This document shows positions 43,415 through 52,569 of a stretch of DNA of 55,496 nt, one piece after another. A model generated the notes under the pieces. That model searched no databases. It worked only from the letters and a program-made list of their open reading frames with translations, and was not told the origin of the DNA. Where the stretch lies: NCBI GenBank assembly GCA_031264145.1, contig JAISEK010000052.1, positions 1 to 55,496 of the forward strand. Reading direction: 5' to 3'. A program made the translations under genes and the position numbers. Position 1 is the stretch's first letter, and each line of letters begins with the position of its first letter. Source of the DNA: Deltaproteobacteria bacterium (GTDB taxonomy: Bacteria > Desulfobacterota > Desulfarculia > Adiutricales > Adiutricaceae).

Positions 43415-43678
43415 TTAAATTATTCATATTTTAAAATAATAATTTCAGCTTTTATTTTTAATTATGATTTTCGATTTTATCTTCTATCAAGGCAATATTC
43501 ACTTCTTTATTCACCCAAAAAACATATAAATACACCATTGGTGGGACTCCGCCTGGGCCCATCCCACCCAGTCGCTACGCACTCCAGGCCAGGAATAGGG
43601 CAGGGCCCCTTGATTTGGGCGATGTCCTTGCGGCTTTCGTGCCCGGTGGAGGTTGCCCATCTCCAATGACGGAAAAGC
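43415..43678. other. Spacer before the metallophosphoesterase gene
   Basis: AT-rich at first, then GC-rich. I see no RNA or gene in it. Confidence 0.4.
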
Positions 43679-45007
43679 ATGTTTAGGGATCTGTCCAGTT
43701 ATTTCTTCCAGCATTTTTGGGCCTGCCTGATCGTCCTTTGCCTGTTGGGCCAGATGGTGACCTTCTGGCTCTGGCACAGGTTGTTTGCCTCGAAGCCGGT
43801 CAGGCTGGCCGTCAAGATGGGCTATCTTTTTCTGAACCTGGCCTGGATTGTCTGCCTCTGCCTGTTTCACATGGGCAAGATGCGCGGCCCCTGGTGGACC
43901 TTCATCGGCCGTCCGGCCATCTCCTGGGAGATCTTCAGCTTCATCCTGGTCATTCCAACGGTCCTGGTCGGCCTTGTTTGGCTGGCCTCAAGATTGCTGG
44001 CCTGGATAATCCACGGCTGGCGGCGCCTGAAGCTGGACAAGGCCAGGGAGGCGGACAGTGGGCGCCGACTTTTCCTGAAGAGGGCCGGGGCCGCCGGCCT
44101 GGTGGCCGCCACGGGACTGTGCGGGTTTGGCGTGCTGGCCCAGACCATCCGCCCAGGGGTGGCCAGACGGGAACTCTTTTTCCCTGGCCTGCCGGCGGAA
44201 CTGGATGGCTTCGTAATCTGCCAGCTGACCGACCTCCATCTGGGCATGTGGTCAAACCAATGGGAACTGGAGACGGCCATACGGACGGCGGGCGAGGAAA
44301 AGCCAGATCTGGTCGTCATTACCGGTGATCTGGTCGATAGGGATCCGGAAAACGCCCGCCTCTATCACGAGCCGTTGAGACTACTGCGCCAAGTGCCCCA
44401 TGGAGTCTTCGCTGTCCTTGGCAACCATGACCACTATGCCGGGGCGACGCGGGTGGCCGAGCTTCTGGACGGGTACGGCCTGACCATGCTGGTCGAGAAA
44501 CGCCACAATCTGCCAGGAGCCCCCATCACCATTGTGGGCCTCGACGACCAGAGTTCTGGTGGCTGGATGGGTTCCTACACAAAACGCAGAAGGGAGGGGC
44601 TCGAGACCGACCCAGATGCCCTGACCTTTGGCCGCCTGACCGGGCCTGCCAGACGGCCCGGCGACTTCTCCCTTTTGCTGAACCATCGTCCCGAGGGCTA
44701 CCGCCAGGCCAGCCGAGAGGGCTTCGACCTCTACCTGGCCGGGCACACCCACGGAGGCCAATACCAGTTGCCCTGGGACGATCAGGGTAACCTGGCCGCC
44801 CTGTTCTACAGGTACTCGAGCGGCCTCTACCACGACCACGACTGCTATCTGAACGTCAGCCGAGGCCTGGCTTCTGTCGGCTTGCCCTTTCGGTTGTTCG
44901 CCTGGCCGGAGATAGACGTCCTGACCCTCAGAAAACCCCGCCATGATGCTTTATCAGATTTCCGGAACATCAATAAAGACAGCCAAGGAATTATGATGCC
45001 CATGTAA
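43679..45007 (+). CDS. Membrane-anchored metallophosphoesterase (YaeI-like)
   Basis: The 442-residue protein has three N-terminal membrane helices (about 12-35, 45-65 and 78-105) and a fourth segment at about 133-150 preceded by SGRRLFLKRAG, which looks like a twin-arginine signal inside the protein. A calcineurin-like phosphoesterase domain follows, with the metal ligands in TDLHLG, GDLVDRD, GNHDHY and AGHTHGGQ. It belongs to the YaeI/YkuE-like group, which includes lipid-headgroup hydrolases such as UDP-diacylglucosamine phosphatases; the substrate here is unknown. The catalytic domain is probably outside the cytoplasm. Confidence 0.88.
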   Translation: MFRDLSSYFFQHFWACLIVLCLLGQMVTFWLWHRLFASKPVRLAVKMGYLFLNLAWIVCLCLFHMGKMRGPWWTFIGRPAISWEIFSFILVIPTVLVGLVWLASRLLAWIIHGWRRLKLDKAREADSGRRLFLKRAGAAGLVAATGLCGFGVLAQTIRPGVARRELFFPGLPAELDGFVICQLTDLHLGMWSNQWELETAIRTAGEEKPDLVVITGDLVDRDPENARLYHEPLRLLRQVPHGVFAVLGNHDHYAGATRVAELLDGYGLTMLVEKRHNLPGAPITIVGLDDQSSGGWMGSYTKRRREGLETDPDALTFGRLTGPARRPGDFSLLLNHRPEGYRQASREGFDLYLAGHTHGGQYQLPWDDQGNLAALFYRYSSGLYHDHDCYLNVSRGLASVGLPFRLFAWPEIDVLTLRKPRHDALSDFRNINKDSQGIMMPM

Positions 45008-45600
45008 AAACGACTGGAGAGCCTGAAAACGAGCAAGTTTAAGACATATTATCAAGGTTTTATTTTCGCAGATCCCAATGAAGCAGGCTTTTTACATCAA
45101 CATCAATGGCCGGACGGTTTTTAGACCCCCGACTGCAACATAATAGCGATTATCGGACATTTGCCATGACCCACCCTCGCGGGCCTTGGCAGCCAAGCCG
45201 GCGCTGAGCCCGACTTCTTTCCCCCAAGGACCTCCCATGGCCCTGCCGAAGCCCTGGCCCGCAGACTCATTTGGCATATCAAGGCCATCTCACGATAATT
45301 TCGGTCCCATTTTGAAAATGAGACCTTGAAACAGAGGGCGGTCAAATGTCCAGAAAAAATCCAGCGCCCTCCCCTTCCTTTTACCATGGCCTACATTTAT
45401 TAGTATATTACGGCCAATCTATAATAATTTAGAACTCATTTTGAAAATAGCATGATGAAACGGTGGGAGGCCAAATGTCCTGGGAAAATCCGGCTCCCTC
45501 CCCTTCGTTAGGGACCAACCTCCCGCATTCCGGCATTGCCTGGCAGCCGGGGCCAGTCCGCGACGGAACCGCGGGCCAAGACGTGGCGGAGCCTCTGCGG
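45008..45600. other. Spacer with a 100-base direct repeat
   Basis: No gene is present. Two diverged copies of a roughly 100-base sequence lie at about 45282-45380 and 45412-45511. A short inverted relative (GGACATTTGCC near 45155) may belong to a third, decayed copy. Confidence 0.6.
45282..45511. repeat. Two diverged direct repeats of about 100 bases
   Basis: The copies at about 45282-45380 and 45412-45511 share, in order, ATAATTT, CATTTTGAAAAT, TGAAAC, CAAATGTCC, AAAATCC and CCCTCCCCTTC. The period is about 130 bases. The conserved blocks have no coding frame in common. Confidence 0.75.
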
Positions 45601-46656
45601 TCATATGACCAGCATGGCGTCGCCATAGCTGTAAAAGCGGAATTTCTCGGCGATGGCCTCCCCATAGGCCCTCATCAGCGCCTCCCGGCCCATGAAGGCT
45701 CCCACCAGGAGAAGGAGGCTCGACGCCGGAAGGTGGAAATTGGTCACTAGGGCCTCGACCACCCTAAACTCGTGGCCGGGACGGATGAACAGGTCGCAGA
45801 GGCCATCCCTTGGCCGCAGGGAGCCACTTTCAGCCGCCCATTCCAGCGCCCTGGCCGTGGTCGTGCCCACGGCCACAACCCTCCGGTTCGACTTTTTGGC
45901 CTCCAGGATGGCCTCGACCGCCACCTGGCCCACCGACACGCGCTCCTCGTGAAGCCGCCCCTCGCTAAGTTCCTTCGAGGTCAAGGGGGCAAATGTCCCG
46001 GCCCCGACCCTGAGGTTGATCCAGGCCATCGGGTGGCGGTTGCCGAGTTCCTCCATAAGGGCCGGCGTAAAATGAAGCCCGGCCGTCGGGGCGGCAATGG
46101 CCCCCGGGTTCCGGGCGTAGATCGTCTGGTAGCGCTCGAAGTCCTGGGGACGATCAGGGCGCTTTATGTAGGGCGGGAGGGGCAGGTGCCCCAAGGCCTC
46201 AAGGACCGCCAGAGGCGGGTCGGGAAAATCGAACCGCACCAGACGGCGCCCGGTGCCTTCCAGGGCCCCGATGACCTCGCCCCTGAGCTCGATTGCGCCA
46301 TTGGCGAAGCTCAGGACTGTCTTCGGCCTAAGGCAGCGGCCAGGCCTTCCCAGGCACCAGAGATCGAGGATTCCCGGTCCCTGGTCCAGGGGTGGATCCA
46401 GGATCAGGAGTTCCACCAGGCCCGGATGCCCCCGGCGACGGCCCAAAAGCCTGGCCGGGGTCACTTTGGCGTCATTTAGGACCAACAACGATTCCGGGGG
46501 CAGAAACTGGCCGATATTGGCAAAGAGGGACCGCGTGAGGCTTTGGTCCCTCCGGTTGGCGATCATGAGCCTGGACGCCCCCCTGTCCTGGGCCGGTTCC
46601 TGGGCGATCAGCCCCGGGGGAAGCGCGTAGCGGTAATCATCCAAAACTGACGTCAT
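45601..46656 (-). CDS. queA: S-adenosylmethionine:tRNA ribosyltransferase-isomerase
   Basis: The 351-residue enzyme transfers and rearranges the ribose of S-adenosylmethionine onto 7-aminomethyl-7-deazaguanine in tRNA, making epoxyqueuosine at the wobble position of His, Asp, Asn and Tyr tRNAs. Family motifs are DDYRYALPPGLIAQEPA at the start, VLNDAKVTPARLLG, LPLPPYIKRP, AAPTAGLHFTP and NLRVGAGTFAPL. Length is normal. It follows the MATE gene by 5 bases in reading order; no other queuosine gene is in the window. The ribosome site is weak. Confidence 0.96.
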   Translation of the reverse strand: MTSVLDDYRYALPPGLIAQEPAQDRGASRLMIANRRDQSLTRSLFANIGQFLPPESLLVLNDAKVTPARLLGRRRGHPGLVELLILDPPLDQGPGILDLWCLGRPGRCLRPKTVLSFANGAIELRGEVIGALEGTGRRLVRFDFPDPPLAVLEALGHLPLPPYIKRPDRPQDFERYQTIYARNPGAIAAPTAGLHFTPALMEELGNRHPMAWINLRVGAGTFAPLTSKELSEGRLHEERVSVGQVAVEAILEAKKSNRRVVAVGTTTARALEWAAESGSLRPRDGLCDLFIRPGHEFRVVEALVTNFHLPASSLLLLVGAFMGREALMRAYGEAIAEKFRFYSYGDAMLVI

Positions 46657-46661
46657 TGCGT

Positions 46662-48116
46662 TCAGTCAGCCATGACCGGCTCAATGACCATCATGCTTTT
46701 CCACTTGCCCTGCCTGTAGCGCCACGCTCCTGTGATGGTGAGGCCCATGACGTAGAAGACCATGCAGTACCATAGGGTGTCGATGGTGGCCAGATCGAGC
46801 CAAAAAAGGAGAAGGATGGGGGCGGTCAGGCCAAAAAGTCCCCAAAGGCCCATGGCCGCCATGGGGAACCACACGTCCCCCGCCCCCTTGATGGCCCCGA
46901 AACAGGCCAGGTAGAGGCCATCGAGAAAGCTGTAGGCTGAGACGTAGAGGAGCAGGATCCGGCCAAGGTCATAGATGAACTCCTTGGTGGCCGGATTCTG
47001 GCCGGCGTCCAGAAATAGGGACAACAGAGGCCGAGGCAGGAAAATGAACACGGAGGCCATCATGGTGACGTAGGCCGTGCTTATGACCGCCCCCGTCTTT
47101 GTGGCCCGGGCGCCGTCGGATGGCTGCCCCCTGCCTATTGCCTGGCCGACCATGATGCTTATGGCCTGGCCGACACCGACCATGGGGAAGAAGGACAGGG
47201 CCTCAACGGAAAAGGCGATGTTGTTGGTGGCCAGCTCAAGCTCTCCCAGGTGGCCGACCGCGAAGCTGAAGAAGCCGAAAGCGAAGAGCTCCATGAAGAA
47301 CTGGACCCCTCCCGGCCATCCGTATTTCACGAGACGGCGCATCAGGGGCCAGTCCAGCCGGTGGTTGCTCCTCACTCTGAAGCTCCGTTCCATTTTGGCA
47401 TTGAAAATCAAAAAGACGTAGATCACTGTGGACAAGAGCCACGAAAGGACCGTGGCCACGGCGGCTCCCCTGACCCCCAACTCGGGGATAATTACCTGCC
47501 CGCCGACTTTAAGGCCAAAGATGAGCAGGTAGTTCATGGGGATATTGAAGCCGGCCCCCAACAGGCTTACCCACATGACGGCCTTGGTCCGGCCCATGGC
47601 CGCCAGGAAGGAGGACATGACCACCATGACCAGATCTAGTGGGCTGAAGGCGATCAGGACCTCGAAGTACTGGATTTCCAGGGCGATGATCTCGGGGCTG
47701 GGACTGCCGAAGCCAAAGATGAACTCGCTGGCGAAGAACAGAAGCGAGAGGAGCAGACCAGTGGCCACGGCGAAATAGAGAGCTTGCCACAGGGTGGCCG
47801 CAGCCCTCTCGGGCTTGTTCGCCCCGACGTACTGGGCCACGAAGACTCCGCTGTAGGCGGCGATGCCCATGAAGAACGAACTGACGGCCACCTTGGTCAC
47901 CCCGGCCGGGAGGGAGGCGGCGATGGCGTTGACCGAATAGTGGCTCAGGAAGATGCGATCGGTGAATAGCATCAGGGACGAAGCCGTGGTGGAGGCGATC
48001 AGGGGCAGGCAGAGAGCCAGGACCTCACGGTAACCTTGGGGTGCATTCCAGCGTTTTGAAGGGTTAATATCATGTAAATTATAATTGATCCAACGCCAAA
48101 TAGTTGTAAAAAACAT
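46662..48116 (-). CDS. MATE-family efflux transporter
   Basis: The 484-residue protein has about 12 membrane helices in two related halves. LALCLPLIASTTASSLMLFTDRIFLSHYS begins the first half and KYGWPGGVQFFMELFAFGFFSFAVGHLG the second, the typical MATE (NorM/DinF-like) pattern. It would export drugs or metabolites by Na+ or H+ exchange. The first 20 codons (FTTIWRWINYNLHDINPS) are AT-rich and unlike the rest. The queA gene follows 5 bases downstream on the same strand. Confidence 0.92.
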   Translation of the reverse strand: MFFTTIWRWINYNLHDINPSKRWNAPQGYREVLALCLPLIASTTASSLMLFTDRIFLSHYSVNAIAASLPAGVTKVAVSSFFMGIAAYSGVFVAQYVGANKPERAAATLWQALYFAVATGLLLSLLFFASEFIFGFGSPSPEIIALEIQYFEVLIAFSPLDLVMVVMSSFLAAMGRTKAVMWVSLLGAGFNIPMNYLLIFGLKVGGQVIIPELGVRGAAVATVLSWLLSTVIYVFLIFNAKMERSFRVRSNHRLDWPLMRRLVKYGWPGGVQFFMELFAFGFFSFAVGHLGELELATNNIAFSVEALSFFPMVGVGQAISIMVGQAIGRGQPSDGARATKTGAVISTAYVTMMASVFIFLPRPLLSLFLDAGQNPATKEFIYDLGRILLLYVSAYSFLDGLYLACFGAIKGAGDVWFPMAAMGLWGLFGLTAPILLLFWLDLATIDTLWYCMVFYVMGLTITGAWRYRQGKWKSMMVIEPVMAD

Positions 48117-48335
48117 AAAAAATCCGATTTATATAATTTATATCCATATAACTTTATAAAATATGCTCACATATTACAATGCATTTAATTATTTGCCAGA
48201 AAATACAATAAAAGTATGTTTTATATTGTATGACAATTGTTATTAAACACTATTATATAGTTATCTGGTTTGTTTTGGTCAACGGACAGGGCAGAGCCAT
48301 CGCCAGACGCTTGGAAGACCAGCGCATGAACCCGC

Positions 48336-49955
48336 TCAGGAACCACCAAAAAGAAGCTCCCGGGACTCTTTGAGGATAGCCTCCAATTGGCCTGGGCCGC
48401 CCAGGCTCTCCGCATAAAGCTTCATCTTGGGCTCGGTCCCGCTTGGCCTCACGGCGAACCAGGAACCGTCGGCCAGGGTCACCTTCAGGCCGCCGATTGG
48501 GGCCTGGTTGCCCGGGGCCTTGTCCCAGGCCTCGATGATGTCGAGGCCGGCCAGCTTGGAGCCGACGAGTGACCGGGGAGCAATCCGGCCCAAAGCGGCC
48601 TTGTGTCCCTCGGTCAGCTCCGAATCTACCCGGCTATAGTCCGTGCCCCCGTACTTTTTGGTCAGCCCGCCGTAGATCTCGTGAGGCAGCCGGCCTGTCC
48701 GGGCGGACATCTCGGCGGCCAGCAGGGTCATGCAGAAGCCGCATTTGTCCGTCGTCCAGGCCCGGCCGTCACGCCTAAGGAAGGAGGCCCCAGCGCTTTC
48801 TTCACCGCCAAAGCCGAGTCCCCCGTCCAAAAGTCCTTGGACGAACCATTTGAAGCCGACCGGCGTCTCGTAGAGCCGCCGTCCAGCACCCTTGACCACG
48901 CGGTCGATAAGGGTCGAGGAGACAAGCGTCTTGCCAATTTGGGCCTCGGCCGGCCAATCGGGCCGGTGGGCCAAAAGATAGTCGATGGCCGTGGCCAGAT
49001 AGTGGTTGGGGTTCATGAGGGTCCCGCCCGAGACGATCCCGTGGCGGTCAAAGTCGGGATCGTTTCCGATGCCGAGGTCATAGCTCCCGCCGGTCCTGAT
49101 GAGGTTGGCCATGGCGTAGGGCGACGAGCAGTCCATGCGGATGATCCCATCGTAGTCCAGAGACATGAAAGAAAAGCCGACATCGATCCTGGGGTTGACC
49201 ACGGTCAGATCCAGTCCCCAGCGCTCGGCGATGGGCCCCCAATAGCGCGTCCCGGAGCCACCAAGGGGGTCGGCCCCTATTTTCAGCCCTGATTGCTTAA
49301 CCACGGCCAGATCCACCACTTGGCCCAGGGCCTCGACGAAGGGGCCGACATAATCCATGACCGACACGCATCCGGCCTGGAGGGCCTTTCGGAAAGGGAG
49401 CCTCTTGATCGAGGCCAGGTCGGCCAGAAGCTCGTTGGCCCTCTCCTGGATCCAGCCGGTAGCGTCAAGGTCCGCCGGGCCGCCGTTAGGCGGGTTATAC
49501 TTTATGCCGCCGTCCTGGGGGGGATTATGGCTCGGGGTCATGATAAGGCCATCGGCCATGGCCCCGGGGTGGGTCCTGTTGTGCTCCAGGATGAGGAAGG
49601 AAATTACCGGTGTCGGGGCATATTCCCTGCCCTGGCTGATGACCACCGGGGTACCTGCGGCGGCAAGGACGGAAAGGGCGACCCGCCAGGCCGGCTCGGA
49701 GAGAGCGTGGGTGTCATGGCCCAGGAAAAGCGGCCCCCTGTGTCCCTTGAGGGCCCGGTATTCGATCACGGCGGCGGTAATGGCCACCACGTGGGACTCG
49801 TTGAAAGCCCCCTTGAAGGCGCTGCCGCGGTGGCCCGATGTCCCGAAGGATACCTTGGCCTCTGCATCTAGGGAATAAAAATCGGACAGAAGGCAGGCCA
49901 GGTTTATGAGCTTGTCCGGGGTGGCCGGCCGTCCGGCCTGGGGGTCGATGGTCAT
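48336..49955 (-). CDS. pgm: Phosphoglucomutase (alpha-D-glucose specific)
   Basis: The 539-residue enzyme interconverts glucose-1-phosphate and glucose-6-phosphate. Motifs: SFGTSGHRGSAF near the start, the phosphoserine loop TPSHNPPQDGG, the metal loop NDPDFDRHG, the sugar-binding GGEESAGASF and the phosphate-binding RPSGTEPKMKLYAES near the end. Length fits the bacterial Pgm form rather than the shorter phosphomannomutase group. AAGAGG lies 5 bases before the ATG. It lies downstream of the glucokinase gene on the same strand, 101 bases apart. Confidence 0.95.
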   Translation of the reverse strand: MTIDPQAGRPATPDKLINLACLLSDFYSLDAEAKVSFGTSGHRGSAFKGAFNESHVVAITAAVIEYRALKGHRGPLFLGHDTHALSEPAWRVALSVLAAAGTPVVISQGREYAPTPVISFLILEHNRTHPGAMADGLIMTPSHNPPQDGGIKYNPPNGGPADLDATGWIQERANELLADLASIKRLPFRKALQAGCVSVMDYVGPFVEALGQVVDLAVVKQSGLKIGADPLGGSGTRYWGPIAERWGLDLTVVNPRIDVGFSFMSLDYDGIIRMDCSSPYAMANLIRTGGSYDLGIGNDPDFDRHGIVSGGTLMNPNHYLATAIDYLLAHRPDWPAEAQIGKTLVSSTLIDRVVKGAGRRLYETPVGFKWFVQGLLDGGLGFGGEESAGASFLRRDGRAWTTDKCGFCMTLLAAEMSARTGRLPHEIYGGLTKKYGGTDYSRVDSELTEGHKAALGRIAPRSLVGSKLAGLDIIEAWDKAPGNQAPIGGLKVTLADGSWFAVRPSGTEPKMKLYAESLGGPGQLEAILKESRELLFGGS

Positions 49956-50056
49956 AAAAACCTCTTGGAAAAAGGTCGCTAAATTGACTATGCATGCCTG
50001 AAAGCCAGAAAAACGGGTCCGGGCCGAATATCCAGGGCCCTGGCCCTCTGGGCTTC

Positions 50057-51043
50057 TCAGAATCCCCCGGCGTTCAGGAGGGCCGCCGCACCCACTAGGG
50101 GCGCATTGATGCCCAGGGTGCCCTTGACAATCTGGATCTCGTCGATCTTGGCCGTGACCAGGTGTACCGAAAGGTACTCGACGATGGCCTTCCTAATGTA
50201 CTTGAAGGCCCCGGAGGCACCGCCGCCCAGGACGGCCCGCTCCAGGCTCAAAAGATTGAAGACCCCGGCCAAGACCTGGCCCAGGGCCGTGCCTGCCCTT
50301 TGAAAGACGTCCAGGGACATGGGATCGCCCCGTTCGGCCAGTTTGGTCATGACCTCTGTGTTGAGTTCAGTAGGGCTCCCCCTGAACTTGGTCTTACGGC
50401 CTGCCTCCAGCCATTCCCTGGCCAGTCTGGCCATGCCCCTGGCCGAGGCCATGGTCTCCAGGCAACCTAAGCGGCCGCAGCCGCAGGGGGCAGTGTGGGC
50501 CGGACCCAAGGGGATATGGCCTATCTCGGCGGCACTTGTGAAAGATCCGTTCCACAGCTGTCCGCCAAGGATCAGCCCCGCCCCAACCCCGGTCCCCAAG
50601 GTAAGCGTGATCTCGTTGTCGCTGCCCTTGCCGGCCCCGGCCAGCCACTCGCCCAAGGCGTACAGGTTGGCGTCGTTTTCCAGCCGGGCCGGCAGTTCCA
50701 GGGCCTGGGACATGATCTTGGTGATGGGAACGTCGACCCAGCCCTCGATATTGGGGGCGGTCACGACGATGCCCTCCAGCGGCTTGATCCAGCCAGGAGC
50801 CCCGATGGCCAGGGCGGAAGGCCTGTGGGTCTGGTCGGCGGTTGCCCAGAGGACCTTCAACCGATTGATGATCAGGCTTATGAGGGCATCGGGGGTCCGG
50901 CCATCCCTGGTCGGGAAAATGTCGGTCGACAATACTTCCCCGACTCTGCTGACAAGGCCACAGGTGACGTTGGTCCCGCCAATGTCCAGGGCCAGAAACG
51001 TGTCTTCCTCGCTGCGGTCTTTGATCTGGCGCATTGAAAGCAT
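50057..51043 (-). CDS. ROK-family glucokinase
   Basis: The 328-residue sugar kinase has the ATP loop LALDIGGTNVTCGLV, the substrate region LENDANLYALGEW, the LTLGTGVGAGLILGG motif and the ROK zinc-binding segment EIGHIPL...CGCGRLGCLE. ROK kinases phosphorylate glucose or related hexoses; the position before pgm favours glucose. AAGGATC lies 5 bases before the ATG. It gives a route for free intracellular glucose, alongside the PTS. Confidence 0.88.
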   Translation of the reverse strand: MLSMRQIKDRSEEDTFLALDIGGTNVTCGLVSRVGEVLSTDIFPTRDGRTPDALISLIINRLKVLWATADQTHRPSALAIGAPGWIKPLEGIVVTAPNIEGWVDVPITKIMSQALELPARLENDANLYALGEWLAGAGKGSDNEITLTLGTGVGAGLILGGQLWNGSFTSAAEIGHIPLGPAHTAPCGCGRLGCLETMASARGMARLAREWLEAGRKTKFRGSPTELNTEVMTKLAERGDPMSLDVFQRAGTALGQVLAGVFNLLSLERAVLGGGASGAFKYIRKAIVEYLSVHLVTAKIDEIQIVKGTLGINAPLVGAAALLNAGGF

Positions 51044-51715
51044 TTATAGATCCTTGAAACAATAGTCACAAAATATATCCATTCTGAATATATTGGTAAA
51101 ACCTAATTATTATATAAATAAATGATATAATTGACAAAATATAACACTATTTTAATTGATTTATGAATAATATTTTAAATATGAGCAATCAAGATCCTTG
51201 AAAGTCTGATTATAGTATAACTAAGATAGATTTACAGTTTCAACACAAAAAACAAAGTTATAAATTAATTAATTATCAAATTATAGACTGAAATAAAATT
51301 AATATATAGTATAATTACTTTTTAACATGCTATCAACTTAAAATTTACTTTTTTTATGATATCAAAAAAATTATCATTCATCAAGAGGAAAAAATAGGCC
51401 AAGGCCTGTCGGGGTGCCGTGCCGGACAGGTTGGGCCAGCCGACGGATAACAAGGGATTGTTCGCTTTCACCTCCATGTAGCCAAAAGTGTGACCCTGGC
51501 AAAGCAAAGCGGAGGTCCCTGGGCTGACAGGTCCAAAATGGGGCACCGACGATGGGACCAGTAAGCCGGTAAAGCCAGGGGGCAGGCCCTCGGGCTAGTT
51601 CCGAGTTCTTGCGATGGCTTCCTGGACACAGGCCTGGAAGGACTGGTTCTTTGCTATGGGGAAAATAACGTTCTGGGGGGGTCAGGCCAATATGGAAGTT
51701 GCCTTAAAAAACCGC
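51044..51715. other. AT-rich spacer before tRNA-Gln
   Basis: About 51060-51380 is AT-rich without a gene and should contain the glucokinase promoter. The next 300 bases are GC-rich, with a CCTGTC...GACAGG hairpin near 51408; I see no gene. Confidence 0.5.
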
Positions 51716-51744
51716 TTGACATCGTCTTGGGGATCATGTATACA
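51716..51744 (+). promoter_or_regulatory. Promoter of tRNA-Gln
   Basis: TTGACA (51716-51721), a 17-base spacer and TATACA (51739-51744), 43 bases before the tRNA. Near-perfect sigma-70 consensus. Confidence 0.85.
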
Positions 51745-51787
51745 GAATTGACGCGTCGCCCGTTCCGACACGTTGATCGGTCCATGC

Positions 51788-51861
51788 TGGGGAATCGTCT
51801 AAGGGTAGGACTGCAGTCTCTGGATCTGCCTATCGGGGTTCGAATCCCTGTTCCCCAGCCA
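51788..51861 (+). tRNA. tRNA-Gln (anticodon CUG)
   Basis: The acceptor TGGGGAA pairs with TTCCCCA, then discriminator G and encoded CCA. The anticodon loop CTCTGGA gives CUG (Gln, codon CAG). The T arm is GGGGTTCGAATCCC. The T-T pair closing the anticodon stem is slightly irregular. Confidence 0.93.
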
Positions 51862-51930
51862 ATGTGCCTTTTCATCGCCGGCTTAAGGGGAATCCACTTC
51901 TTTAAAGCGGAGGATGAGGTCAAAAAACAA

Positions 51931-51961
51931 AAAAAAGTGGCCATAGGCCATTTTTTTTTTG
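51931..51961 (+). terminator. Rho-independent terminator after tRNA-Gln
   Basis: TGGCC-ATA-GGCCA is flanked by six As on the left and at least ten Ts on the right, 70 bases after the tRNA. It is usable in both directions. Confidence 0.85.
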
Positions 51962-52569
51962 TTTTTCCACTTGATTTTTTTACAAGATGTGTTACAATTA
52001 ATAAGGATGGCTTGTTCTGCCCCCCAATGGCCGTTAGCCAGATAAAGGCCCGGCCTTAATTGCCTCTTATGGCCAAGGAACGAAGCCTGTGACCTACATA
52101 AGGCATGTCGCATTTTGGCGGCCTGGTTCGGTTGACTTGTGTTTTTAACCAACAAAACCTTGATGGCTTTTTTCAAGTTGTCGAACCACCAGACCGTTAA
52201 AGCTCTTTTATTGTCCAAATCGATTTTGTGTCCTGGGTTTGGCCCAGGAATCTGGACGTAAATAACCGGCCAAAGCGTCATGGCCAGACGGCATCCCTGG
52301 ACGGGGACCACCGTTCGTAACCGCTCGTCAAGGTGTTTAAACAGTTAACCATAAATTTGGCATGGTGTCAAGAGTCAAAACGAGAACACCCCGGACCGAG
52401 TGTCCTGACCATGAAAAATGTCTCAAGCTTTTTTTGAGCCTGGACGCCAAATTTTTAGTTTCTTTTTCTGATTTTCGGTCTATAGTCTATGTTTTCTAGA
52501 TTAATTTTATCTTTTTTAACATAAACGCAACTAAGTGGCCGTTGGGCCACCCAGGGAGGTTGCAGAAAA
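51962..52569. other. Spacer upstream of rpoD
   Basis: About 600 bases with no supported gene. The final 130 bases, AT-rich around TCTATAGTCTATG (52481), probably hold the rpoD promoter, but I cannot pair it with a -35 box. Confidence 0.45.
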
